Below are positions 1 through 8,442 of a stretch of 64,000 nucleotides of DNA, piece after piece. The translations under genes were made by a program, and so were the position numbers. This DNA is from Fodinicola feengrottensis. GTDB lineage: Bacteria > Actinomycetota > Actinomycetes > Mycobacteriales > HKI-0501. Within the stretch, counting starts at the first letter, position 1; each line of letters starts with the position of its first letter. Location of the stretch: assembly GCF_010993775.1 (NCBI RefSeq), contig NZ_WOTO01000032.1:1-64000 (forward strand), given 5' to 3'. The notes beneath the pieces are model-generated. The model did no database searches, had not been told where the DNA came from, and worked only from the letters and a program-made list of their open reading frames with translations.

Positions 1-953
1 GTCGCAGCCACAATGTAGCCGGCGGCAGGCAACCACGCTCGTTCAAACGCTTCGCTGACCGCGGGGCAGGAGCTTTTGCTGGCGCTGCGCCGAGTCGACG
101 AGCTGATCGCGCGCTATCCGTTGTCGGGGCAATCAAAGGTCCGGTGGGTACGAGCGCGGACAATGCTGGCTGCAGCTGCGGCTCGCCGGCCGCCGCGGTT
201 GACGAGCTGGAGGCGGCCGTCGCCCGGCACCTTGGTTTCCAGGACTCGCTGGTCAGCGTCGGGCAGGTCTACCCACGGTCGCTGGACCTGGACGTAGTGA
301 GCGCACTCGTGCAGGCTGCCGCCGGGCCGGCGTCGCTGGCCACCACCATCCGGCTGATGGCTGGGAACGAGCTGGTCACCGAGGGTTTCAAGGCCGGACA
401 GGTGGGTTCCTCGGCGATGCCGCACAAGATGAACAGCCGGTCGTCCGAGCGGATCACTGGTTTCGCGAACATCCTGCGCGGCTACCTGACCATGGTCGGC
501 GCGCTCGCCGGCGACCAGTGGAACGAGGGCGACTGGTCGTTCGCGCTGCCAGACGCATTTTTCCGTTGGACGGCGGCTGACCGTGACCATCGGCGTCGGC
601 TCCCCGCTGCCCGAAGTGCGGCGGTATCTGCCACCACCACGAAACTGTTGGTCGCCGCGGTGGGCGCCGGCGTCGGCCGAGAGACCGCGCACGAGGTCAT
701 CAAGGAGCACGCGGTGGCGACCGCGCTGGCCATGCGGGAGGTCGGTGACACCGACGGCTCGGCCTTGCTGGACCGGCTGGCTACCGATCCGCGGCTCGGG
801 CTGACTGCCGCCCAGGTCCGCGACGCAGTTGGCGAGCCGCTTTCCTTCACCGGCCTCGCGCAGCGTCAGGTGGCCACTTTCGCTGACCTGGTGGCGAAGC
901 TGGTGGCCGCCGACCCAGCAGCGGCGGCCTACCAACCCGGCGACATTCTTTAG
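1..953 (+). CDS. purB: Adenylosuccinate lyase, 3' part, frameshifted
   Basis: Adenylosuccinate lyase catalyses two fumarate-releasing steps of purine synthesis. The 5' end lies outside the window. From base 1 a SHNVA motif, then IARYPL and IKGPVGT pieces, appear in changing frames. From about 144 one frame carries SVGQVYPRSLD and the family signature GSSAMPHKMN (about residues 90-101 of the open frame), followed by HAVATALAMRE and the usual C-terminal helices. Around 555-640 the frame changes twice and about ten residues are missing compared with homologues (expected FFALDG...RYLPFLATTK). The stop codon TAG at 951-953 is supplied by the edge of a mobile-element-like hairpin. Either the sequence has several indel errors or this copy is decaying; as purB is normally essential I favour errors. 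Identity is secure, integrity is not. Confidence 0.85.
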   Translation, partial: RSHNVAGGRQPRSFKRFADRGAGAFAGAAPSRRADRALSVVGAIKGPVGTSADNAGCSCGSPAAAVDELEAAVARHLGFQDSLVSVGQVYPRSLDLDVVSALVQAAAGPASLATTIRLMAGNELVTEGFKAGQVGSSAMPHKMNSRSSERITGFANILRGYLTMVGALAGDQWNEGDWSFALPDAFFRWTAADRDHRRRLPAARSAAVSATTTKLLVAAVGAGVGRETAHEVIKEHAVATALAMREVGDTDGSALLDRLATDPRLGLTAAQVRDAVGEPLSFTGLAQRQVATFADLVAKLVAADPAAAAYQPGDIL

Positions 954-995
954 GGCGCGTCTCCTCATCCACCTGGAATGAGGAGACCCGCCCTA
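951..995. repeat. 45-bp hairpin, deletion relative of the 46441 MITE-like element
   Basis: An 18-bp inverted repeat with one mismatch (951-968 against 978-995) around the loop CCACCTGGA. The right half plus loop matches the right end of the element at 46441-46609 in about 30 of 32 bases (CATCCACCTGGAAT, then GGAGAC and GCCCTAG). It lies exactly between the convergent genes purB and DUF6585. Its two outer TAG trinucleotides are the stop codons of both genes. It may also act as a bidirectional terminator. Confidence 0.75.
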
Positions 996-1731
996 GCCGC
1001 GTACGCCCAGAAAACGGTCGGCGAGGTGGAGGAACAAATAGAGGTTCGGGATTTTCTTGGCCGGCGTGCCACCGGCGGCCATCCACTTGCCGGCCCGCTT
1101 GATCGAGACGTAGCCCTCCCGTACGTTCACGGCCTCCACCTCGGGCCACGGGACGATGCCCTTGCGGATGGCGATTCCCGGCCGGCCGATGCTGACGTCG
1201 CCGAACTGTACGTTTTTCGCCACGGGACAGTTTCGCTTCCACCGCGGGCAGATGGGTCCGGGCGACCTGGTCGCAGACCAGCCGGCCAAGCCGCGCGATG
1301 TCGTCATAGAAATGGGTGAGCTTGGTCTGCACGTCGTCGTCGCGAATGATCGTGTAGACGTAGGTGGTGCCAGTTTTGATGCCGTTGGAATAATTCACGG
1401 TGATTTCCTGGTAAACAGAGGAAATCCGGTCCCAACGATAGGTCGACTCAGGGCCTGCGTGATTGACGGTCATGAATCCGTGGTCGAACACGTACACCCG
1501 CTTAGCGGCCTGTCTGGGGTTCAACGAGCTCTGGAAAGCCAGCCAGAGAAAGTAAAAGCCGACGAGAATGACCAGTGAAGCGAGTCCCATCACTATCATC
1601 GCTATGACGGCTACGGTGCGCCGCTTGGGGTGAAAAGTCGCGATGTGCCGGCCAAGACTTTCCTGATGCGCGCGGGTCAGAACGTCGTTCGGTGGTCTTT
1701 CCAGCGTATTCGCCATTGGCTGCGCGGTCAC
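993..1731 (-). CDS. DUF6585-like membrane protein, one frameshift
   Basis: About 245 residues. The N-terminal part is hydrophilic, and a single strong membrane helix follows at about residues 38-66 (VAVIAMIVMGLASLVILVG). The rest is a cytoplasmic beta-rich domain with GTTYVYTIIRDD in the middle and WMAAGGTPAKKIPN before the conserved C-terminal LFLHLADRF. This pattern fits the DUF6585 family of actinobacteria; function unknown. The frame changes at about 1211-1222, at a run of five T. The stop lies in the 951-995 hairpin. Start taken at 1731; an in-frame ATG six codons later (MANTLERP) is equally possible. Confidence 0.7.
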
Positions 1732-1866
1732 AATGCCCCGTTTCGTGGTGATGGGATTTGGCCGCTGAGGCGGGCCGGTCGTGACACTATCCGATGAGTG
1801 GTGCGCACATCACGCTTTCGCCAGGGTCGGTCATCGTACGTCTGGCGGGTTCGGTAGCGTATTGCA

Positions 1867-2995
1867 ATGACAACGACGTCTCCCCGGCAGCCATCCCGGC
1901 CGACTGCTGACGAAATCCGTACGGCCCCCAAGGTGCTGCTGCACGACCACCTCGATGGTGGGCTGCGGCCGGCCACGGTCGCTGAGCTTGCTTCCGAACA
2001 CGGCTACAAGGACCTGCCCACCGAGGACGTCGGTGCGCTCAAGAGCTGGGTTCCGGGACGCCGCCGACTCCGGTTCGCTGGTCCGCTATCTGGACACCTT
2101 CACCCATACCGTCGGTGTGCTGCAGACGCCAGACGCACTCGCCCGGGTGGCGTCCGAATGCGTCGAGGATCTGGCCGCAGACGGTGTCGTCTACGCCGAG
2201 GTGCGCTTCGCGCCCGAGCTGCACGTCGAGCGCGGACTCGCGTTGACCGAGGTCATCGAGGCGGTGCTGGCCGGTTTCGCGGACGGCACGGCGCGCGCGG
2301 CGGCGGCCGGCCGGCAGATCCGGATGGGTGCGCTGCTGACCGCGATGCGGCACGCGGCCCGGTCGCTGGAAATCGCCCAGCTGGCGATCGCGTACCGAGA
2401 CAGTGGCGTGGTGGGTTTCGACATCGCCGGTGCTGAGGCCGGTTTCCCGCCCACTCGGCACCTGGACGCGTTCCAGCACATCCAGCGCGAGAACGGGCAC
2501 TTCACCATCCACGCCGGCGAGGCGTTTGGGCTGCCCAGCATCTGGGAGGCGTTGCAGTGGTGTGGCGCGGACCGGCTCGGCCACGGCGTACGCATCGTCG
2601 ACGACATCACCCCCCCCGGGGCCGCCGGTGGCGCCAGCGGTGCCCGGCTGGGCCGGTTGGCCGCGTACGTACGAGACAAGCGCATCCCGCTGGAGATGGC
2701 GCCGTCCTCGAACCTGCAGACGGGCGCGGTGGCGTCGATTGCCGAGCACCCGATCGGGTTGCTCCGCGAGCTCTATTTCCGGGTGACGGTGAACACGGAC
2801 AACCGGCTGATGAGCGACACCTCGATGACCAGGGAAATGGCCCTGCTGGTGGACGCTTTTCACTACGGCTGGCGGGATCTGCAGTGGTTCACGGTCAATG
2901 CGATGAAGAGCGCCTTTATCCCGTTCGACGAACGGCTGGCCATCATCAACGACGTGATCAAGCCGGGCTACGCGAAGCTGATGAGCGACGCGTAA
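1867..2995 (+). CDS. add: Adenosine deaminase, one frameshift
   Basis: Deaminates adenosine and deoxyadenosine to (deoxy)inosine in purine salvage. About 375 residues, the usual length of the actinobacterial enzyme. The first metal-binding histidines are in LLHDHLDGGLRP (about residue 25). Later come HAGEAFG (catalytic Glu region), LGHGVRI (metal His) and VTVNTDNRLMSD, with the catalytic and metal aspartates. One extra G in the GGG at 2048-2050 shifts the frame (expected SWFRDAADSGS). The ATG at 1867 sits about 7 bases after a TAGCGT that could be a -10 box, so the mRNA may be leaderless. Its product would feed deoD and the deoC pathway seen further along. Confidence 0.92.
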
Positions 2996-2997
2996 AA

Positions 2998-3050
2998 GGG
3001 TGACAGCTGACCACTGCTGAGTGGGTGTGATCAGCTGTCACCCGGCTTTT
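2998..3050. terminator. Terminator between add and PspC gene
   Basis: Perfect 13-bp arms GGGTGACAGCTGA (2998-3010) and TCAGCTGTCACCC (3031-3043) with a 20-base loop, followed by GGCTTTTATT. It lies between convergent genes and could serve both. Confidence 0.85.
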
Positions 3051-3228
3051 ATTCGCTCGGAATGACAATCCAGAGCACGATGTAGACCAGAAACTGTGGC
3101 CCAGGTAGCAGGCAAGAAAGCACGAACAGGAACCGCACCAGGTTGGCGGAGAGTCCGAACCGCTCCGCGAGACCCGAACAGACACCGCCGATCCAGCGTC
3201 GATCTCGTGGTCTACGCAGCGATGACAT
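3049..3228 (-). CDS. pspC: PspC-domain membrane protein
   Basis: A 59-residue PspC/phage-shock-protein-C-like protein. It opens with a basic segment and the conserved WIGGVCSGLAERFG (residues about 11-24). A membrane helix follows (FLFVLSCLLPGPQFLVYIV). Proteins of this family sit in the membrane and are associated with envelope stress. The start ATG at 3228 is preceded by AAGGAAAG at good spacing, which favours it over the upstream ATG at 3294. Intact reading frame. No other psp gene is adjacent. Confidence 0.88.
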   Translation of the reverse strand: MSSLRRPRDRRWIGGVCSGLAERFGLSANLVRFLFVLSCLLPGPQFLVYIVLWIVIPSE

Positions 3229-3432
3229 GTGACTTTCCTTCGTCTCGGCGGTGTTTTCCTTTGTTGATTCCAAGCTAGCTCGCCGAATCGGCAATGCCGT
3301 CGCCCGCGTGGATGATTCCGACCGGATCCGGTCTTAGGGGTTTTCACTGAGGACGATCGGGTACGGCCAGGCCTGGGTAGAGTTTTCTCCGGCGCACAGT
3401 GGGCCAGCAACAGACATCAGGGAGTGTGGCGC

Positions 3433-4202
3433 GTGACCGAACAACCACTCGGCCTCAACGGCCGGACCTTTGCCGAGGAGGCGGTCCGGCGGATCGGGGA
3501 GTTGGCTCGTACACAGGCCGAGGCCATCTCGGCGGCGGCCGATGTCGTGGTGGCGGTCTCCCGCGCGGACGGCGTGCTGCACGCTTTCGGCACCGGCCAC
3601 TCGGAGGCCTGCGCGCGATGGAGATCGCCGGCCGGGCCGGTGGCCTGGTGGGTACGAACAAGGTGTCGCTGCGGGATGTGGTGTTCATCGGTGGGATGGA
3701 TCCGACCGGCGTGGACCCGCTGCTGGAGCGTGACCCGGCCACTGGCCGGCAGCTGTTTGGGCTGGTCAAGACCGCCCCCGGCGATGCTTTCGTGGTGATC
3801 TCCAACTCCGGCGGCAACGGGTCCGTCGTCGAGTTCGCGCTCGCGGTGAAGGAAGCCGGCCTGCCGCTGGTCGCGATCACCTCGGTGGCGCACTCCAGCG
3901 CGATCCAGTCCCGGCATCCGAGCGGCAAGCGGCTGTTTGAGATCGCGGACATCGTGATCGACAACCTCGCCCCGTACGGGGACGCGATCCTCGACCTGCC
4001 CGGCGGTGGCAAGGCCTGCGGGATCTCCTCCGTCACCTCGGCGACCGCCGCGCAGATGGTCGTCGCCGAAGCGCTGGCCCGGCTGGTCGCGGACGGCGGC
4101 ACCCCACCGGTCTACTTGTCCGCGAACATCCCGGACGCGGACGAGCACAACCAGAAGCTGGAAGACCACTACGCCGGCCGCATCCACCGCGGGCCCTTCT
4201 AG
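3433..4202 (+). CDS. SIS-domain sugar-phosphate binding protein, one frameshift
   Basis: About 255 residues with a sugar isomerase (SIS) fold. The first part has LHAFGTGHSEA (phosphosugar loop). After a frame change at about 3603-3618 it continues with MEIAGRAGG, FVVISNSGGNGSVVE (second phosphate loop) and the C-terminal SSVTSATAAQMVVAEAL. The family includes MurQ-like etherases and sugar-phosphate isomerases; the exact substrate cannot be read off. The next gene starts 17 bases downstream and encodes an N-acetylglucosamine-type kinase. A role in amino-sugar phosphate metabolism, for example of muramic or glucosamine derivatives, is therefore inferred. GTG start chosen because GGGAG (3420-3424) precedes it at normal spacing. 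Confidence 0.82.
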
Positions 4203-4219
4203 CGAACCCAGGACACTAA

Positions 4220-5165
4220 GTGGACGAGACCGTTATCGGCGTCGACGTCGGCGGCAGCAACACTCGCGCGATGCTTGCCACCCTGGACGGCGAGGTCCGC
4301 GCGGTAGCCGGCGCTGGCGCCGGCAACCCCGTCAGCGTCGGTGCGGCCGAGGCCGCGCGCAACGTTCTGGACGCATGTTTTGGCGTACTTGAGAACGAGC
4401 CGGCCGCGGCCGTACGCGCCGTCGCGATGGGCTGCGCCGGGGGCAGTGCGTCGTCCGAGTTCGGCCGGCTGGTGCTCGGCGGGCTGGCTGACGCCGGCGT
4501 ACGCGGCCCGGTGGAGCTGCGGCCCGATCTGGAGGCCGCGTTCAGCAGCGGCACCGCCGAGCCGGACGGCTACGGTCTGATCGCCGGCACCGGCGCGACC
4601 GGTGCAGGTGAAGGGCAACCGTCTTCTCCGGTGCGTCGGCGGTGCGGGTTGGCTGCTCGGCGACGAGGGTGGCGGTTTCTGGCTCGGCCGCGAAGCCGTA
4701 CGGGCCGCCGTCGCCGATACCGACGGGAGTGGGCCTACGACGAAGCTGACCGACCAGATCATCGGCGTACTGGACTGCACCCGAGAGCGCGACCCGCTCC
4801 TCAACGCGGTCTACGAGCGGCCACCGATCTGGCTCGCCAGCCTCGCCCCGATAGTGACCGCCGCTGCCGTCTGCGGCGACCCAGTGTCACTGTCTATTGT
4901 GGACAACGCTGCGCGAGCTTTGGCTTTACTGCTGGAATCCTTGCACCCGGAAACCGGTCAGCCGGTGGTCCTGATCGGTGGGGGGGTGGTCTCCGCCGGG
5001 TCGCCGGTGGCGGACCGATTGGCCGTACGATTGGCCGCGGCTGGACTGGTCAGCACGTTGGTGCAGAGCGGCGCTCCGGGAGCCACCTGGCTCGCGCTGC
5101 TGGAAGCGCGGCCGGACGACGCCGGCGCGGACGTACACGCGCGGTTGGTGGCACCTCGTACGTGA
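4220..5165 (+). CDS. BadF/BadG-type N-acetylglucosamine kinase, one frameshift
   Basis: About 315 residues of the ASKHA (actin/hexokinase) fold. The phosphate-1 loop GVDVGGSNTRAML is at the N terminus, MGCAGG at about residue 75, the adenosine-side GLIAGTGATG near 130, then GGAGWLLGDEGGGFW, the typical BadF/NAGK signature. A late VVLIGGGVV forms the second phosphate site. Likely function: ATP-dependent phosphorylation of N-acetylglucosamine or a related amino sugar. The frame changes at about 4596-4606. Cotranscribed with the SIS gene, with a strong terminator immediately after. A second homologue is at 53623-54588. Confidence 0.85.
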
Positions 5166-5199
5166 GAAAGCGGCGCCCGGGTGGGCGCCGCTTCTCTCA
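5163..5199. terminator. Terminator after SIS-kinase operon
   Basis: TGAGAAAGCGGCGCCC (5163-5178) pairs with GGGCGCCGCTTCTCTCA (5183-5199), with a single bulge. It lies between the convergent kinase and nuclease-like genes, so it can stop both. Confidence 0.85.
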
Positions 5200-6087
5200 G
5201 GTGAGATGTCTGAGGTCGTCGAGGGTTTTGGCGTGGTGGATGGCGTTGACGGTGGTGACGAGGTCGTGTTGGGCCAGTTGGCGAGCGATGTCGTCGAGGG
5301 CGGGTTCGTCGATGGCGGGGTCGGTGCTGAAGTTCATCCGGAGCAACCCGGAAATGGTGCTGAACCGTTCCTCGTACCTGCCCTCGACTTTGCCCTCGAC
5401 CTTGCCCTCGACTTTGCCCTTCTTGGCGCCTTCGGCGAGGAGTCCGCGGACGAAGCTGGACTCGTGCATGTCGATCGGCATTCCTGACTCCTTCCAGATC
5501 CTGTCCACTGTGGCGCTTGACAAGTGTAGCCCGGCGAACACCCTGGCCATGTCGGCAAGCTTGCCCTGGTCCGGGTCGCGGCATTCCCGAATTAATGCCA
5601 ATGACTTCCGTAGCAATTCCCTTCGCTCGGCCTTGGTCGCCGCCTTCGCCAGCACGGCAAAGGGCATAGTGGTGGGCCGGGCGAGCAGTTCGGCCGCGTC
5701 CATCTCTCGTAATATGTGGCACTTATAGACGAGCGTCACGCCGTCCTGGCGCCAGATTTCCGGTGGGCTTCCGCCGCGCAGGATCACCACGTGCTGCTCC
5801 ACCCGCCGGCCCGGATATTTGTCGAGCAGCCGGGCGAGGTAGATCAACATCGACAGCCCCAGGTTGGGCGGTGACGTGGTATGGAACTCGATATGCGCAA
5901 GGCGCCCTGGACCGACCTCGAGCAGGTAGTCGACCCGTTTCGGGTACGCCTCGAGGTCCTCGCCCAGGATCCGGACCGGCCCGGTGGTGGCGGTGCCGAG
6001 CCAGCGGCACAGCTCCGCCCGGTGGCCTGGGCTCAGCAGTTTGGCGGCGTTGTCGAAGACCGGACCTGGTCGGGTGTTGGTGGCCAT
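5197..6087 (-). CDS. Rpn/PD-(D/E)XK nuclease-transposase-like protein
   Basis: 296 residues, intact. The N-terminal half resembles the Rpn/PDDEXK transposase-type nuclease family. It has GEDLEAYPKRVDYLLEV followed by HIEFHTT, compatible with a D...ExK-type core (Glu at the E-F-H strand), then YLARLLDKYP and VVILRGG. The C-terminal half is helical and ends with a charged KGKVEGKVEGKVEGRYEE segment made by a 12-bp DNA repeat. Proteins of this group are scattered selfish or recombination-promoting genes in actinobacteria and cyanobacteria. Start at 6087 is supported by GGAGGGAG upstream. Its actual activity is not established; family assignment moderate. Confidence 0.65.
   Translation of the reverse strand: MATNTRPGPVFDNAAKLLSPGHRAELCRWLGTATTGPVRILGEDLEAYPKRVDYLLEVGPGRLAHIEFHTTSPPNLGLSMLIYLARLLDKYPGRRVEQHVVILRGGSPPEIWRQDGVTLVYKCHILREMDAAELLARPTTMPFAVLAKAATKAERRELLRKSLALIRECRDPDQGKLADMARVFAGLHLSSATVDRIWKESGMPIDMHESSFVRGLLAEGAKKGKVEGKVEGKVEGRYEERFSTISGLLRMNFSTDPAIDEPALDDIARQLAQHDLVTTVNAIHHAKTLDDLRHLT
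5381..5420. repeat. 12-bp tandem repeat inside nuclease-like gene
   Basis: About 3.3 copies of CCCTCGACTTTG with single substitutions. On the minus strand they encode a repeated K-V-E-G tetrapeptide, so copy-number change would keep the frame. Confidence 0.85.
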
Positions 6088-6158
6088 TCGTGGTTCTCCC
6101 TCCGTTGGGTGATGACGCTAGGGAGGGGGACTGACAGAAAACGCGAGGAGGTGATCGG

Positions 6159-6188
6159 TTGACGGAGTGAGTCCTCACTCCGTACGAT
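6159..6188 (+). promoter_or_regulatory. Promoter with TetR operator, probably leaderless
   Basis: TTGACG (6159-6164), 18-bp spacer, TACGAT (6183-6188). The spacer is almost filled by the inverted repeat CGGAGTGAG-TC-CTCACTCCG (6163-6182), the classic placement of a TetR autorepressor site. Transcription would begin at about 6195-6196, on the ATG of the TetR gene. Confidence 0.72.
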
Positions 6189-6195
6189 GGGACCC

Positions 6196-6818
6196 ATGGC
6201 AGAAACACAGATGGCAGGCCCGCCGGCTCGCAAGAGGGCTCCGGGCATGACGACGGAAGAGCGCCGGGAGATGATCGTACGAGCCGCGTTGCCCTGGTGG
6301 TCTGCGAGTTCGGCGCGGCGGTCACCACCGCGAAGATCGCCCGCGCTGCCGGCATCGGCGAGGCCACGGTTTTCCGTGCCTTCGTGGATAAAGACGAGCT
6401 GCTGGCGGCCTGCGTGGCGGAGGCCGTACGGGCCGACCACGTGTTCGCCGAGGTGGCGGCCATCCCGCTGGACCAGCCGCTGGCGGCCCGGCTGGTCCAG
6501 GCGGTGGACGCGATGCGGGCGCACCTGACCAGAGTCGCCAGTGTGGTCGGGGCGCTGCAAACTTCCGGCCACCGCGAAACACGTCGAGGGGCGCCGGGAG
6601 GCCGACAGGAGATGCTCATGCTCAGCCGGTCGCGTGACCTGCTGGCCGACCTGATGGAGCCGGAGCGGGACAGCTTGCGGTTGCCGGTACGGCAGTCCGC
6701 CGCGCTGTTCCTCTCGGTGGTATTCGCGATGGCGCGGCCAGCCGACGGTTTTGCGCCGACCACTGCGGAGACCGTGGATTTCTTTCTTTATGGTGCATTG
6801 GCGAGGGGAGAAGAATGA
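6196..6818 (+). CDS. TetR-family regulator, one frameshift
   Basis: About 205 residues. The helix-turn-helix is read across a frame change at about 6292-6300: REMIVRAALP then VCEFGAAVTTAKIARAAG and EATVFRAFVDKDELL. The C-terminal ligand domain is variable, with the conserved end TVDFFLYGAL. The gene overlaps the next one by four bases (ATGA). An inverted repeat sits between its own -35 and -10, so it probably represses itself and the downstream membrane protein. Ligand unknown. Confidence 0.85.
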
Positions 6819-7255
6819 AAGGCATGAGACTCGGCGCGGTCGGTCTCGCGGTGATTGCGCCCGTCGCGGTTTGGCTGCTCGCTACCGCGGTTTTCGGCGC
6901 CCGGCTAGTGGTTCCTGGGCAGTCCGGCGGGCCGCCGCTGGACATCGGTTGGCCGGCGGTCGTCGCGATTGCCCTGGTGGCTGGTCTGCTGGGCTGGGGG
7001 CTGCTCGCCGGGTTGGAAAAACTCACCAGGCGGGCTCGTACGATCTGGACGATCACCGCGGTCGTGGTGCTGGCACTGTCATTCGGGTTGCTGATCGGTC
7101 CTGGAATCGCGGCGAGTACGCGTACCTGGCTGGGTCTGATGCACCTGGCCGCCGGTGGCGTGCTGATTTTCCTGCTGCCCAGCCGAAAAAAAACAAAACG
7201 GGCGCAGTCTCCTGGACAACAATCGGCCAAGGAAGACGGCGCCCGCTCCGGTTGA
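6815..7255 (+). CDS. DUF6069-like four-helix membrane protein
   Basis: 146 residues, intact. Four hydrophobic segments at about 7-27, 45-65, 75-95 and 103-118, and a basic, hydrophilic tail. The layout fits the DUF6069 family commonly paired with TetR genes in actinobacteria. ATG overlaps the TetR stop, so the two are cotranslated and the membrane protein is the likely regulatory target. Function unknown. Confidence 0.72.
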   Translation: MKGMRLGAVGLAVIAPVAVWLLATAVFGARLVVPGQSGGPPLDIGWPAVVAIALVAGLLGWGLLAGLEKLTRRARTIWTITAVVVLALSFGLLIGPGIAASTRTWLGLMHLAAGGVLIFLLPSRKKTKRAQSPGQQSAKEDGARSG

Positions 7256-7257
7256 AC

Positions 7258-8307
7258 TCAGTCGTGCCACTTCACGGCGGCGTCGACCTTGCCGATGAGG
7301 CTGCGCCAGGCGATCGCGGCCCGCTCCGGGCTGATCTTGCGGACTTTGCGGCGGGCGATGAAACCGCTGGCCCGCAATGCGTCGTCAAGGTCGTCGAGCG
7401 GGGTGTCCGGGGCCAGCGCGGACAGCACGTCGTCGAGCTGGCACGCGAACGCGATGTCGCGGGTCACCTCGCCGGCACCGATCAGCAGGTCCTGGTCCCA
7501 CACGTCGTGGCCGCCGCGCAGGTTCTGGACGACGAGATCCAGCTCGTACTCGTCCTCTCCCAGCGGTTGTACGTCCTCGGCCTTGATCGTCTCGACCAGC
7601 GCGGCCCAGGAGTCGTCCTTGAGGTCGTGCTCCGCGTCGCCCTTGACGTAGTCAACGAGCCCCTCGGCGGACTTGAAGAGCTGCAACTTGCCTTTGTGGG
7701 CAAGGAAAACAGCTTCTTCGAGTTCGTCGCCCTCATCGTCGGTGACGACCCGGTAGTGCCGCAGGGTGAAGCCGGTGCCGGACGGCAGCACGATCTCGAC
7801 GGGGTCAATGTTGGCGGCCGCCCAGAGCGCTTCGGTCTCCTCGCTGCGCTCGACCGGCTCGTCGTCGTCCTCAGCTGAGTCGTCGGAGTCGTCCGAGTCT
7901 TCGGAGTCCGAGTCGTCGTCCTTGGCAGCGGCGCCCTCGTCGTCGTCGGACTTTTCGTCGTCCGAGTCCTCCTTGGCGGAGTCCTCATCGGAGTCGTCGT
8001 GAACGTCCGCGTCGTCGGCCTCGGCCTTGTCTGGCGAGTCAGCCTCGTCCGTGTCAGCTTCTTCCGTGCTGTCCGCGTCGACGCTGTCCGCAGCGGCCAC
8101 GTCGTCGTCGGTGGCGTCCGCCTTGCTGTCGCCGTCGGTGGCGTCCGCGTCGTCAGTGGAGTCCGCGCTGGTCTCTGCGGCGTCAGAAACCTGGGAGTTG
8201 GCTTCGGACTCGATCTCGGCGACGTTCTCCGTCGTCGTGACCGCGGAGGCCTTCACCTCGCTGGGGGCGTCCTCATCGGCCTTCCCCCGCTTCTTCCAGA
8301 AAGCCAC
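7258..8307 (-). CDS. Protein with very acidic Asp/Glu/Ser-rich N-terminal half
   Basis: 349 residues, intact. It starts MAFWKKRGKADED. Residues about 25-160 are an almost uninterrupted run of Asp, Glu, Ser and Ala with no hydrophobic core. From about 165 a folded domain follows (AANIDPVEIVLPSG, FLAHKGKLQLF, DVWDQDLLIGAGE, GFIARRKVRKISPERA). Such proteins are sometimes labelled primosomal in actinobacterial annotations, on weak grounds. The acidic tail could mimic nucleic acid or chaperone a basic partner; that is inference. The short gap of two bases to the convergent DUF6069 gene is notable. Confidence 0.7.
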   Translation of the reverse strand: MAFWKKRGKADEDAPSEVKASAVTTTENVAEIESEANSQVSDAAETSADSTDDADATDGDSKADATDDDVAAADSVDADSTEEADTDEADSPDKAEADDADVHDDSDEDSAKEDSDDEKSDDDEGAAAKDDDSDSEDSDDSDDSAEDDDEPVERSEETEALWAAANIDPVEIVLPSGTGFTLRHYRVVTDDEGDELEEAVFLAHKGKLQLFKSAEGLVDYVKGDAEHDLKDDSWAALVETIKAEDVQPLGEDEYELDLVVQNLRGGHDVWDQDLLIGAGEVTRDIAFACQLDDVLSALAPDTPLDDLDDALRASGFIARRKVRKISPERAAIAWRSLIGKVDAAVKWHD

Positions 8308-8442
8308 TGCCCCTCCGATGGGTGGACGACACTCGATGCGCCGAGCGTATCGGGACCGTTCCGCGTGGGTCGGAGGCGGGTACGGGGACGGCCCAGACCA
8401 AGCACCCCGAACCCCGGCCGTCGGACAACTAGACTCGCCGGC

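Noticed and set aside
4220..5728. 502-codon ORF through the kinase gene
   Set aside because: The second half is out of frame with the kinase motifs and runs antisense to the nuclease-like gene.
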